This document shows, piece after piece, positions 1-8,269 of a stretch of 64,000 bases of DNA. The DNA lies in the NCBI RefSeq assembly GCF_014195685.1, contig NZ_JACICF010000001.1:94992-158991 (forward strand). Direction: 5' to 3'. Source of the stretch: Sphingomicrobium lutaoense. GTDB lineage: Bacteria > Pseudomonadota > Alphaproteobacteria > Sphingomonadales > Sphingomonadaceae. A model generated the notes under the pieces. That model searched no databases. It saw only the letters and a program-made list of their open reading frames with translations, and was not told the origin of the DNA. The position numbers and the translations under genes were made by a program. The stretch's first letter is position 1, and the number at the start of each line of letters is the position of its first letter.

Positions 1-660
1 CATCGAATGCGCGAAGGCCGGGCCAGTGGCAATCTGGCAGGCAAGGTCGGTCGCGACGGCAAGCGGATCCTCGTCGACCCGCTGATAGAAGCCCCAGTCA
101 TGCCCTTCCGAAGCCGACATGGCGCGACCGGTGTAGAGAAGGTCCGCGGCGCGGCCATGGCCGATTAGGCGGGGAAGGATGGCGCAGGCACCCATATCTG
201 CGCCCGAAAGGCCGACGCGGCTGAAAAGAAAAGCGGTGCGTGCCTCCGGATGCGCGACGCGAAGGTCGCTGGCCATTGCAAGGATCGCGCCCGCACCCGC
301 GCAGACGCCTTCGATCGAGGCGATGATTGGCTGCGGACAGGCCCGCATCGCGCGAACGAGGTCGCCGGTCATGCGCGTGAAGGCCAGCAGTTCGGGCATC
401 GACATCCGCGTCAGCGGGCCGATGATCTCATGCACATCGCCGCCCGAACAGAAATTGCCTTCATCGCCCGACAGGATGATCGAGCGAACATCGCGGTTGG
501 TCACCAGCGCGCGAAAAGTATCGCGAAGTTCGGCATAACTGTCGAAGGTCAGCGGGTTCTTCTTCTTGGGCCGCGACAGGGTGATGGTCGCGACGCCATT
601 ATCACCGTCATAGGCCCATCGAAAATGCTCGGGATCGAAATGGGGTGGGTGGAAGGTCAT
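1..660 (-). CDS. Enoyl-CoA hydratase/isomerase (crotonase) family protein, 3' end missing
   Basis: The first 220 residues of a crotonase-fold enzyme are visible; the stop codon lies beyond the left edge. Such enzymes hydrate or isomerise acyl-CoA thioesters in the cytoplasm. Oxyanion-hole segments are present at about residues 71-76 (CSGGDV) and 118-125 (GVCAGAGA). The ATG at 660 overlaps the stop of the upstream SDR gene as ATGA, so the two are probably translationally coupled and act on one acyl-CoA pathway. The substrate cannot be told from the sequence; beta-oxidation or an aromatic or branched acyl-CoA route are all possible. Family assignment is firm, the specific reaction is not. Confidence 0.9.
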   Translation of the reverse strand, partial: MTFHPPHFDPEHFRWAYDGDNGVATITLSRPKKKNPLTFDSYAELRDTFRALVTNRDVRSIILSGDEGNFCSGGDVHEIIGPLTRMSMPELLAFTRMTGDLVRAMRACPQPIIASIEGVCAGAGAILAMASDLRVAHPEARTAFLFSRVGLSGADMGACAILPRLIGHGRAADLLYTGRAMSASEGHDWGFYQRVDEDPLAVATDLACQIATGPAFAHSM

Positions 661-1412
661 GCGTCGCTTCCTCCGTCGATGACCAGCGCTGCGCCGTTCA
701 CGTCACGGCTCTGCGGCAGGCAGAGAGTGAAGATCTGCGTCGCGACGCCGTCGGGGTGGACGAGCCGGCCATTGGCGTTGAACGCGGCGATGGCCTCCCG
801 GCTTTCGGCTTCGCTGCGCCCGGTCTTGGCGGCGACCCGCGATGCCGACTGGTCGGTCATCGGCGTGTCGACATAGCCCGGGCAGATCGCGTTGACCGTT
901 AGCGGGCTCTTGGCGAACTCCTTCGCCATCGAGCGCATCAGGCCGAGAAGGCCGTGCTTGGATGCTGCATAATGGGCGGCATAGGGCGTGCCGCGAAGAC
1001 CCGCGACCGAAGCGACGAAGATGATCCGCGTATCCTTCCCTTCCAAGAGGTCGGGAAGCGCGGCCTGGGCGCAATGGAAAGCAGCGGTCAGGTTGACGGC
1101 GATGATCCGGTCCCAGTCATCTGCAGCAAGCTTGGCGAAAGGCGCGCTGTCGGCAATCCCCGCATTGACGATGAGCAGTTCAATCGGGCCATGTGCGTGA
1201 CGCGCGCTTTCATAGGCGGCTTCGATGGCCTTCCGGTCGGTCACGTCGCATGGAATGGCCTTGCCGCTAGTCTCTCCAGCGACTTGCTCGATCGGCCCGC
1301 TGCGCCTTCCGAGAAGAGAGCATTTTGCTCCGGCAGCAGCGAGATGCGCGGCAGTGCTGGCACCGATGCCGCTACCTCCGCCGGTTATCAGCGCATGACG
1401 ATTTTCGAGCAC
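657..1412 (-). CDS. SDR family NAD(P)-dependent oxidoreductase
   Basis: A classical short-chain dehydrogenase of about 251 residues. The Rossmann motif TGGGSGIG is at residues 10-17, NAG at 83-85, the catalytic Ser near 135, and Tyr148 and Lys152 form YxxxK. A PG...TPM segment follows, as in 3-hydroxyacyl-CoA dehydrogenases. The GTG at 1412 is taken as start because the fold begins there; a TTG six bases upstream sits better behind the GGGGGA ribosome-binding site, so the N-terminus may be two residues longer. It is joined by ATGA to the crotonase gene. A role as hydroxyacyl-CoA dehydrogenase acting after that hydratase is inference. Confidence 0.88.
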   Translation of the reverse strand: MLENRHALITGGGSGIGASTAAHLAAAGAKCSLLGRRSGPIEQVAGETSGKAIPCDVTDRKAIEAAYESARHAHGPIELLIVNAGIADSAPFAKLAADDWDRIIAVNLTAAFHCAQAALPDLLEGKDTRIIFVASVAGLRGTPYAAHYAASKHGLLGLMRSMAKEFAKSPLTVNAICPGYVDTPMTDQSASRVAAKTGRSEAESREAIAAFNANGRLVHPDGVATQIFTLCLPQSRDVNGAALVIDGGSDA

Positions 1413-1482
1413 GGCCAAACCAATTCCCCCTGCCTGTTCGCGAGCGAACTTGGCGCAAGCGCTGGTCGGGCGCAAGCGCGCA

Positions 1483-2856
1483 TCATGCGCGGCGGATCCG
1501 ATCCCATGGACCGTGGATGGCGAGCGTGAAGCCCGGTTCCTGGATGTTGACGAAAAGGACCTGGCCATCGGGCGAGAAGCAGGCGCCGCAAAATTCGCTG
1601 CGCTCGCCATGAGCATTGCGCGCGAGGTCGTAGACGAGGCCCTGCGGCGTGAGACCACGCAGATATTGGTCACCGACGCCGTCTTCGCAAAGAATAAGAT
1701 CTCCCCAGGGCGCGACCGCGAGATTGTCGCAATATTCGAGTGTTCCCGCGCCCGGCGATTCAAAGAAGAGTTGCAGGCTTCCTCCGCCTTCCTCGGCGGG
1801 ACGGTAGCGGAACACCTGGCCCACTTCGGCTGCCCCGCCCGAGGTGCAGTTGAAGAAGATGTCGCCGCGTGCGCCCGGTCGATGGCCATAGGCCATGCCT
1901 TCGCCGCGACGGAACAGTGCCGCGCCCGCCGCATGGCCCCGCTCGGCCAGATCGTCATCCGGGGCCTCGACATTGTCGAGATCGATCCAGCGCACGCGAT
2001 AGTCGCGCCCTTCCTCGATCAGACCGGCGGTGACATTACCGGTATCGACGCCCGGCATGCCCTCGATCGCGAGTGCCTGAAGCTTGCCGCCGCGCGCCAA
2101 CTGGCTGGGCACGTCGGGGAGAAATCGGTAGAAAAGTCCCGCCTGCTGGTCCTCGGTCATATAGACGATGCCGCTGTCGGGATCGACCGCACAGGCCTCG
2201 TGGGTAAAGCGCCCCATCGCCTTCAAGGGAACCGGATCGACCGGCCCTTTAGCCAAGGCGGGGACCTCGAACACGAAGCCGTGGGGTTTTCGTCCGATAT
2301 CGGTGGTTTCCTCGCAGCTCAGCCAGCTGCCCCACGGCGTCGCGCCGCCCGCGCAATTGATCTTGGTGCCGCCGAGCGCGAGAAACTGCCGTTCTACGCG
2401 CGGTTGGCCGAGTTCATAATGCGCGATGGTGACGCCACCATGATAGGGCCTTCCATCGGGTCGCAGGTTATAGAGTTTGTCGCGCGGGAAACGGTCGAGC
2501 AGCGCCTCACCCTTGCCGAAGGCGCTGATCGGATAGTCGTAGGGGATCTCGTGATTGCGGGTGAGAATGACCCGCTTCGGATCGCCGGGCATGGCGAAGC
2601 AGGCCATCCCGTCGGGGCGCCCGGGCAGCTTGAGCCCGTCGGCCATCGTCTCGCCCGTTTTCGAGATGAGATGGTAGGTGAAGCCTTCGGGCAGGTCGAT
2701 GATGCCGCGCGGATCGGGCTTGAGGGTGAGGCCCTTGTTCGTGGTCGGAATGTTGGGCTGGTAGAACAGCCGGAGCCCCCCATAGGCCGCCGCGATTGCG
2801 GCTGCGGACGTCCCGATGACGGCGCGGCGTGACATTTTCATTCTCGAATTTCCCAT
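1483..2856 (-). CDS. PhoX family (DUF839) protein, Tat-exported
   Basis: 457 residues. The N-terminus carries a twin-arginine signal (SRRAVIG followed by an Ala-rich hydrophobic stretch near residues 9-26), so the protein is probably exported folded to the periplasm. The rest matches the PhoX/DUF839 family: an N-terminal region with LPEGF and TRNHE segments, a WGSWLSCEET motif typical of this beta-propeller family, and repeated blade-like segments to the C-terminus. Characterised PhoX enzymes are Ca/Fe-dependent phosphatases, but many DUF839 members have no known substrate. It stands 70 bases upstream of the SDR gene on the same strand. No Pho box was recognised upstream. Confidence 0.85.
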   Translation of the reverse strand: MGNSRMKMSRRAVIGTSAAAIAAAYGGLRLFYQPNIPTTNKGLTLKPDPRGIIDLPEGFTYHLISKTGETMADGLKLPGRPDGMACFAMPGDPKRVILTRNHEIPYDYPISAFGKGEALLDRFPRDKLYNLRPDGRPYHGGVTIAHYELGQPRVERQFLALGGTKINCAGGATPWGSWLSCEETTDIGRKPHGFVFEVPALAKGPVDPVPLKAMGRFTHEACAVDPDSGIVYMTEDQQAGLFYRFLPDVPSQLARGGKLQALAIEGMPGVDTGNVTAGLIEEGRDYRVRWIDLDNVEAPDDDLAERGHAAGAALFRRGEGMAYGHRPGARGDIFFNCTSGGAAEVGQVFRYRPAEEGGGSLQLFFESPGAGTLEYCDNLAVAPWGDLILCEDGVGDQYLRGLTPQGLVYDLARNAHGERSEFCGACFSPDGQVLFVNIQEPGFTLAIHGPWDRIRRA

Positions 2857-2979
2857 CTCACGCCCAAGTCAGCCCGTGCCCAGCATGGGGAAGCAGGCGC
2901 CCTTTGCAAGCCTTGCATTAATTGGCGGGAAAATGCCGGGTCTTTACTGCGCGGCGGCGACCTCCTACCCCATGCGTCC

Positions 2980-4470
2980 ATGCAGACAGCGACACTTTTC
3001 AGCCTCGCCCTTTACTTCATCGTCATGATCGCAATCGGCCTTTGGGCCTGGCGGCGGTCCACCGATACCAGCGAAGGATATCTGCTGGCCGGCCGCAATT
3101 TGCATCCCGCGGTCGCCGCACTCTCGGCAGGCGCTTCCGATATGTCGGGATGGCTGCTTCTCGGCTTGCCCGGCGCGCTCTACGCCGCGGGCCTGGTCGA
3201 GGCCTGGATCGGCATTGGCCTTTTTGTCGGCGCGCTCGTCAACTGGATCGTCGTGGCGCCGCGGCTGCGCAACCAGACCGAAAAGCTGGGCAACGCGCTG
3301 ACCATTCCCGAATTCCTGTCCAACCGCTTTCCGGACAAGGCGGTCGCCCTGCGCGTGGTCAGCGCGCTCATCGTCGTGGTCTTCTTCGCCGTCTATACCG
3401 CCGCGGGGCTGGTTGGGGGCGGCAAGCTGTTCGAGACCAGCTTTGCCGGTATGCTGCCCGGGCTGGGAATGAGCGACTATATGGCGGGCATCTGGATCAC
3501 CGCCTTGGTGGTGCTGGCCTATACGATGGTCGGCGGCTTTCTTGCCGTGAGCCTCACCGACTTCGTCCAGGGGATCATCATGGTCACCGCGCTCGTCGTG
3601 ATGCCGCTGGTGGTGATGTTCGGTTCGGGCGGAAGCGCGGGCGGATCGATCCTCGAGGTGCCGGTCGAAGGCTTTCTCAGCCTTACCGAAGGACTGACGT
3701 TGCTGGGCTTCATCAGCGCCGTGACCTGGGGGCTTGGCTATTTCGGCCAGCCGCACATCATCGTCCGCTTCATGGCGGTCAAAAGCGTCAAGGCCGTGAC
3801 CGCGGCGCGCAACATCGGGATGACGTGGATGGGCGTGGCGCTCATCGGCTCGATCGGCATCGGGATCGCGGGCCGCGCCTATGCCGAGCGTAACGGCCTT
3901 ACGGTCGACGATCCTGAGACGATCTTCATCGTCCTCGCCAACCTTCTCTTCCATCCCTTGGTGACGGGCTTCCTACTTGCCGCGCTGCTGGCGGCGATCA
4001 TGTCGACCATTTCCTCGCAGCTTCTGGTCGCGTCTTCGTCGCTGACAGAGGATTTCTACAAATTGTTCCTGCGCAAGGATGCGAGCGAGCGGGAGACGGT
4101 CAATGTCGGCCGGATCTGCGTGGCGCTGGTCGCCTTTGCTGCGATCTTCATCGCGAGCGATCCCGACAGCCAGGTGCTGGGCCTGGTCTCCAACGCCTGG
4201 GCGGGCTTTGGCGCGGCCTTCGGTCCGCTGATCATCCTTTCGCTGACATGGAAACGCATGACCGGCGCGGGCGCGGTCGCGGGGCTCCTGACGGGCGCGG
4301 GCGTGGTGATTGCCTGGATCGCGCTTGGCTGGAACAGCGCGCTGCCCGGAATGGATGGCGGTCTCTACGAGATCGTGCCGGGCTTCATCGCGGCCTTCCT
4401 CGCTATCTGGCTGGTCAGCCTCGTCACCTCGAACAATGCCGACACCAGCGTCGTCGGCGAAGGAGCCTGA
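2980..4470 (+). CDS. putP: Sodium/proline symporter PutP
   Basis: 496 residues, the usual PutP length, with about 13 hydrophobic segments. The N-terminal [14 protein letters not shown] helix, the [10 protein letters not shown] loop and the [15 protein letters not shown] helix with its Na+-site Ser/Asp residues are characteristic of the SSS family proline carrier. It imports proline with sodium across the inner membrane. The ATG at 2980 lacks an obvious Shine-Dalgarno sequence but matches the family start. The next gene follows after four bases, which suggests readthrough into the formaldehyde-oxidation genes; the functional link between them is unclear. Confidence 0.93.
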   Translation: MQTATLFSLALYFIVMIAIGLWAWRRSTDTSEGYLLAGRNLHPAVAALSAGASDMSGWLLLGLPGALYAAGLVEAWIGIGLFVGALVNWIVVAPRLRNQTEKLGNALTIPEFLSNRFPDKAVALRVVSALIVVVFFAVYTAAGLVGGGKLFETSFAGMLPGLGMSDYMAGIWITALVVLAYTMVGGFLAVSLTDFVQGIIMVTALVVMPLVVMFGSGGSAGGSILEVPVEGFLSLTEGLTLLGFISAVTWGLGYFGQPHIIVRFMAVKSVKAVTAARNIGMTWMGVALIGSIGIGIAGRAYAERNGLTVDDPETIFIVLANLLFHPLVTGFLLAALLAAIMSTISSQLLVASSSLTEDFYKLFLRKDASERETVNVGRICVALVAFAAIFIASDPDSQVLGLVSNAWAGFGAAFGPLIILSLTWKRMTGAGAVAGLLTGAGVVIAWIALGWNSALPGMDGGLYEIVPGFIAAFLAIWLVSLVTSNNADTSVVGEGA

Positions 4471-4474
4471 TCGG

Positions 4475-5578
4475 ATGAAATCGCGCGCTGCCGTTGCCTT
4501 CGAAGCGAAGAAACCGCTCGAGATCGTCGAAGTCGATGTCGAAGGCCCCAAGGATGGCGAGGTCCTGGTCGAAATCATGGCGACGGGCATCTGCCACACC
4601 GATGCCTACACGCTCGATGGACTGGATTCGGAAGGCATCTTCCCTTCGATCCTCGGCCATGAAGGAGCGGGCATCGTGCGAGAAGTCGGCGCGGGCGTGA
4701 CCTCGGTCAAGCCCGACGATCATGTCATTCCGCTCTACACGCCCGAATGCCGCCAATGTAAGATGTGCCTGTCGGGCAAGACCAATCTGTGCAGCGCGAT
4801 CCGCGAGACGCAGGGCAAGGGACTGATGCCCGACGGGACCAGCCGCTTTTCCTACAAGGGCGAGACCATCCACCATTACATGGGCTGCTCGACCTTCTCC
4901 AATTTCACCGTGCTGCCCGAGATCGCAGTCGCGAAGATCCGCGAGGACGCGCCGTTCAAGACCAGTTGCTACATAGGCTGCGGCGTGACGACGGGCGTCG
5001 GCGCGGTCGTCAACACCGCGCAGGTCCGGCCCGGCGACAATGTCGTGGTGTTCGGCCTCGGCGGGATCGGATTGAACGTCATCCAGGGTGCCCGGATGGC
5101 AGGCGCCGACCGGATCGTCGGGGTCGACATCAATCCCGACAAGGCGGAGTGGGGCGAGAAATTCGGGATGACCGACTTCATCGACGCGCGCGATGGCGGA
5201 GTGGTCGAGAAGATCGTCAACATGCTCGACGGCGGTGCCGACTATAGCTTCGATTGCACCGGCAATACCGAGGTGATGCGCCAGGCCCTTGAATGCTGCC
5301 ACAAGGGCTGGGGAACCAGCATCATCATCGGTGTCGCCGAAGCGGGCAAGGAAATCGCCACCCGGCCCTTCCAGCTCGTCACCGGCCGCAATTGGCGGGG
5401 CACCGCATTCGGCGGCGCCAAGGGCCGGACCGATGTGCCCAGGATCGTGGACTGGTACATGGACGGGAAAATCGAGATCGACCCGATGATCACCCATGTC
5501 CTCGACCTTGAAGACATCAACAGGGGTTTCGACCTGATGCATGAAGGCAAGTCGATCCGCAGCGTAGTGCTGTTCTAG
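4475..5578 (+). CDS. frmA: S-(hydroxymethyl)glutathione dehydrogenase / class III alcohol dehydrogenase
   Basis: 367 residues of the zinc-dependent medium-chain alcohol dehydrogenase family, class III type. It oxidises S-hydroxymethylglutathione to S-formylglutathione with NAD+ in the cytoplasm, the first step of glutathione-dependent formaldehyde removal. Catalytic zinc ligands Cys40 and His62-Glu63 and the structural zinc cysteines 92, 95, 98 and 106 are visible, and the GLGGIG coenzyme motif lies near residue 195. The ATG at 4475 is four bases after putP. It is followed after six bases by a VOC gene and then by S-formylglutathione hydrolase, which confirms the pathway. Confidence 0.95.
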   Translation: MKSRAAVAFEAKKPLEIVEVDVEGPKDGEVLVEIMATGICHTDAYTLDGLDSEGIFPSILGHEGAGIVREVGAGVTSVKPDDHVIPLYTPECRQCKMCLSGKTNLCSAIRETQGKGLMPDGTSRFSYKGETIHHYMGCSTFSNFTVLPEIAVAKIREDAPFKTSCYIGCGVTTGVGAVVNTAQVRPGDNVVVFGLGGIGLNVIQGARMAGADRIVGVDINPDKAEWGEKFGMTDFIDARDGGVVEKIVNMLDGGADYSFDCTGNTEVMRQALECCHKGWGTSIIIGVAEAGKEIATRPFQLVTGRNWRGTAFGGAKGRTDVPRIVDWYMDGKIEIDPMITHVLDLEDINRGFDLMHEGKSIRSVVLF

Positions 5579-5584
5579 GAGGCA

Positions 5585-5962
5585 ATGATGTTCAGTCACA
5601 TGATGGTGGGATCGAACGATCTCGAACGTTCCAAGAAATTCTACGACGCGACCTTTGCCGCATTCGGCGGGCCCGAGGGGATCGTCGATCCCAAGGGGCG
5701 GCTGGTCTATCGCCACAATGGCGCGGCGTTCCTCGTCACCAGGCCGATCGATGGCGAGCCCGCGGGTTGCGGCAACGGCATGACCATCGGGTTCGCGATG
5801 ACGCCCGAACAGGCCGATGCATGGTGGAAGGCCGGACAGGAAGCGGGCGGCACCGCGATCGAGGATCCGCCGGGCGTTCGCGAAACTGCGGGGATGAAAC
5901 TCTATCTCGCCTATCTTCGCGATCCCGACGGCAACAAGCTTTGCGCCCTGCACCGGATGTGA
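5585..5962 (+). CDS. VOC family (glyoxalase/bleomycin-resistance fold) protein
   Basis: 125 residues with one vicinal-oxygen-chelate domain: an N-terminal MFSHMMVGSNDLERSKKFY strand-helix pair typical of the fold and a C-terminal YLRDPDGNKLCALH segment with the usual DPDGN turn. It lies between frmA and the S-formylglutathione hydrolase gene, 6 bases after the first and overlapping the second by GTGA, so all three are almost certainly co-translated. VOC members are metal-dependent lyases, isomerases or binding proteins. A role with glutathione adducts is inferred from position only. Confidence 0.87.
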   Translation: MMFSHMMVGSNDLERSKKFYDATFAAFGGPEGIVDPKGRLVYRHNGAAFLVTRPIDGEPAGCGNGMTIGFAMTPEQADAWWKAGQEAGGTAIEDPPGVRETAGMKLYLAYLRDPDGNKLCALHRM

Positions 5963-6807
5963 CTGAGCTGGAAACCGTCGATAGCTGGAAAAGCCATGGC
6001 GGGACGCAAGGCGTCTATCGCCATGCTTCGCGCGAAACCGGCACCGACATGCTATTTTCGGTCTTCGTTCCCGATCATGAGCCGGGCACGACGCTGCCTG
6101 TCCTCTGGTATCTGTCAGGTCTGACCTGCACCCATGCCAACGTCACCGAGAAAGGCGAATTTCGCGCCGCCTGCGCCGAGCGCGGGATCATCTTCGTCGC
6201 TCCCGACACCAGTCCGCGCGGAGAGGGCGTTCCCGACGACAGCGCGGGCGAATGGGATTTCGGCCTCGGCGCAGGCTTTTATGTCGATGCCAGCGAACGT
6301 CCCTTTTCGGATCATTATCGCATGGCCTCCTATGTGGCAGACGAGCTGCCCGAACTCGTCTCGGAGCATTTTCCCGTCGATCCGGAGCGGCAATCGATCT
6401 GCGGACATTCGATGGGCGGCCATGGCGCGCTGGTCATGGGGCTGCGCCATCCCGGGCGCTACCGTTCGGTCTCGGCCTTCGCTCCCATCGTCAATCCCTC
6501 GCAAGTCCCGTGGGGCAAGAAGGCATTCGCGCTCTATCTCGGTCCGGACAAGAGCGTCTGGCGAAAGCATGATGCCGTTGCACTCATCGAAGACGGAGCG
6601 AGATTGGACGAGCTGCTCGTCGACATCGGGACCGATGATCCCTTCCTCGAAGAACAATTGACGCCGGGACGGCTCGAACAGGCGTGCCGCGAAAAGGACA
6701 TTTCGCTGCGGCTTCGTCGCCAGCAAGGCTATGATCACAGCTATTATTTCATTTCGACCTTCATGGCCGATCATGTCCATTGGCATGCCGACCGACTGGT
6801 GAAATGA
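5959..6807 (+). CDS. fghA: S-formylglutathione hydrolase
   Basis: 282 residues of the esterase D family. It hydrolyses S-formylglutathione to formate and glutathione, the second step after frmA. Visible landmarks are the SGLTCTHAN oxyanion segment (about 53-61), the nucleophile elbow GHSMGG with Ser151, and GYDHSYYFI near the C-terminus carrying the catalytic His. The GTG start at 5959 overlaps the VOC stop codon as GTGA, and residues after it align with the family N-terminus; no ATG is available nearby. The gene completes the formaldehyde-detoxification operon. Confidence 0.94.
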   Translation: MTELETVDSWKSHGGTQGVYRHASRETGTDMLFSVFVPDHEPGTTLPVLWYLSGLTCTHANVTEKGEFRAACAERGIIFVAPDTSPRGEGVPDDSAGEWDFGLGAGFYVDASERPFSDHYRMASYVADELPELVSEHFPVDPERQSICGHSMGGHGALVMGLRHPGRYRSVSAFAPIVNPSQVPWGKKAFALYLGPDKSVWRKHDAVALIEDGARLDELLVDIGTDDPFLEEQLTPGRLEQACREKDISLRLRRQQGYDHSYYFISTFMADHVHWHADRLVK

Positions 6808-6865
6808 CCAAGCAGCAGCGAATGTGCGGGGATCTTCCCCGATCGCCGCAAGCGGAGGAACAACG

Positions 6866-7693
6866 ATGAAAACGATCCTTCTTCACGTGCAGGACGACCA
6901 GCGGGTCGATATCCGCATCGAGAATGCCCTGGCGATCGCCCGTGCGGCGGGCGCACATCTCGACGTGCTGCACATCATGCCCGAGGAAGCGATCGCGACC
7001 TTCGAAAGCTTCGGCGGCATCGATGTCGATGGAAAGGGCAAGAAGGCGCTCCTCGATGCCGAGCAGGCGCTGGAGGATCGGGTGAAGGCCGAACTGTCCA
7101 ACGAGGATGTCAGCTGGGACTATACCCGCGTCACCGGCCAGACGGTCAATTGCCTGGCAAGCCGGGCGGCGCTGGCGGACCTCATCGTCACGGGCCGGAT
7201 TTCGCACCGCCAGGAAGGGCGGGCCACGCCCATCCAGATGCTCGGCGATCTTCTTCACCAGTCCCGCTCGCCCCTGTTCCTGCGCGGTGACGAGGACCAG
7301 CGCTTCGATCCGTGCGGACCCGCCATCGTGGCCTGGGACGGCAGCTTCGAAGCGGCCAATGCGGTGCGTAACGCAGGCGATCTCCTCTCGCTGGCCAGCG
7401 ATGTCCATGTGGTGCGCGTCACCGAACGGGGCGAGGAGGTCCCGGCGGGTCTCTATCCGGTCACCCGCGTCCTCGAATATCTGTCACGGCGCGGCGTTCA
7501 TGCCGAGTATCACCGGATCGCGGAGAAGAATGGCAAGGTCACCGAAGCCCTGATGGATCATGCCGAAAAGCATGGCGCGGGTCTTTTGGTGAGCGGAGCC
7601 TACAGCCACAGCCGCATCGGAGAATTCTTCTTCGGAGGCGTGACGCGCAGCCTGCTCAAGGCCTGCCCGATCGCACTGGCCATCGCGCACTGA
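6866..7693 (+). CDS. Tandem universal stress protein (UspA family)
   Basis: 275 residues with two Usp domains in series. The first starts MKTILLHVQDDQRVDIRIENA, the second at about residue 150 with PAIVAWDGSFEAANAVRNA. The C-terminal domain ends with GAGLLVSGAYSHSRIGEFFFGGVTR, a standard ATP-binding Usp signature (G-x2-G-x9-G-S/T-like). The first domain is degenerate at this motif. The ATG at 6866 has a good site (GCGGAGGAA) upstream. It follows the formaldehyde operon by 58 bases and may be part of the same stress-related transcript. The specific stress is not known. Confidence 0.9.
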   Translation: MKTILLHVQDDQRVDIRIENALAIARAAGAHLDVLHIMPEEAIATFESFGGIDVDGKGKKALLDAEQALEDRVKAELSNEDVSWDYTRVTGQTVNCLASRAALADLIVTGRISHRQEGRATPIQMLGDLLHQSRSPLFLRGDEDQRFDPCGPAIVAWDGSFEAANAVRNAGDLLSLASDVHVVRVTERGEEVPAGLYPVTRVLEYLSRRGVHAEYHRIAEKNGKVTEALMDHAEKHGAGLLVSGAYSHSRIGEFFFGGVTRSLLKACPIALAIAH

Positions 7694-7711
7694 TGGCCGC
7701 GGTCCGGGCCG

Positions 7712-8074
7712 TTAGGGTGCGGGCGAAACCTGCACCTTGGGTTCGACGATCAGGTAGGTCACTGTCGTGTCCCCAATGTTGAGCACTTCGTGCCACGGGG
7801 TCCCGTTGCTGGCAAAGTGGCTTCCGGTGACGAGGTCCACGTCGCGCGTTCCCTTGGCGTCAGTGAGGCGCATTCGGCCTCCTGACAGCGCATAGCCGAA
7901 ATGGGGCGCGTGAAAGTGGCGATCATGCCCCACGCCCGGCGCAAAGCTGCAGCGCAGCACCCGCTGCATCTCATCTTCATGCAGATTTTCGCAGACGGGT
8001 TGGCCTCCCCAACCAGCCTGGAGCGGGTTGGGAAGTTCAGGCGAAGCGGCTTGGAGAAGCAGGGCGATCAGCAT
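7712..8074 (-). CDS. Cupin domain protein
   Basis: 120 residues with a short hydrophobic N-terminus (MLIALLLQAASP), possibly a signal peptide, then one cupin barrel. The motif GHDRHFHAPHFGYALSGG supplies the His-x-His metal ligands and TPWHEVLNIGD holds the second cupin histidine. The ATG at 8074 is preceded by AGGAGA. It lies between the convergent Usp gene and tRNA-Glu and shows no operon partner. The substrate is unknown; small exported cupins may bind metals or small ligands. Confidence 0.8.
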   Translation of the reverse strand: MLIALLLQAASPELPNPLQAGWGGQPVCENLHEDEMQRVLRCSFAPGVGHDRHFHAPHFGYALSGGRMRLTDAKGTRDVDLVTGSHFASNGTPWHEVLNIGDTTVTYLIVEPKVQVSPAP

Positions 8075-8110
8075 GAGGGTCTCCTATCGCTTCACCGCAA
8101 GCAGGCAAAG

Positions 8111-8136
8111 AAAAAGCCGCCCGAAGGCGGCTTTTG
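8111..8136 (-). terminator. Rho-independent terminator of tRNA-Glu (UUCG tetraloop)
   Basis: On the minus strand a perfect 6-bp stem GCCGCC/GGCGGC encloses a TTCG loop and is followed by TTTTTCTTT. It starts six bases after the tRNA-Glu CCA end. The opposite strand has TTTT after the same stem, but no plus-strand gene ends here. Confidence 0.9.
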
Positions 8137-8141
8137 AAAAA

Positions 8142-8216
8142 TGGTGACCCCTACGGGAATCGAACCCGTGTTTCAGCCGTGAAAGGGCCGCGTCCTAACC
8201 GCTAGACGAAGGGGCC
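8142..8216 (-). tRNA. tRNA-Glu (anticodon TTC)
   Basis: The reverse complement folds as a full cloverleaf of 75 bases including an encoded CCA. The acceptor stem GGCCCCT pairs with AGGGGTC (one G-U), the anticodon loop reads CTTTCAC with anticodon TTC, and the T loop contains GGTTCGATTCC. The D arm TCTAGCGGTTAGGA is typical of tRNA-Glu in alphaproteobacteria. A strong terminator follows directly. Confidence 0.97.
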
Positions 8217-8269
8217 ACTGTCGTGGTGCGGCGCCGACTAGGCGATGATCCGGCACCCGTCAACCCATA

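Noticed and set aside
2965-3954. Open frame of 329 codons opposite putP
   Set aside because: His/Asp/Arg-rich reversed sequence, no motif, no ribosome-binding site; putP is certain on the other strand.
4424-5953. A 509-codon open frame on the minus strand over frmA and the VOC gene
   Set aside because: It spans two well-supported genes in antisense and has no family resemblance.
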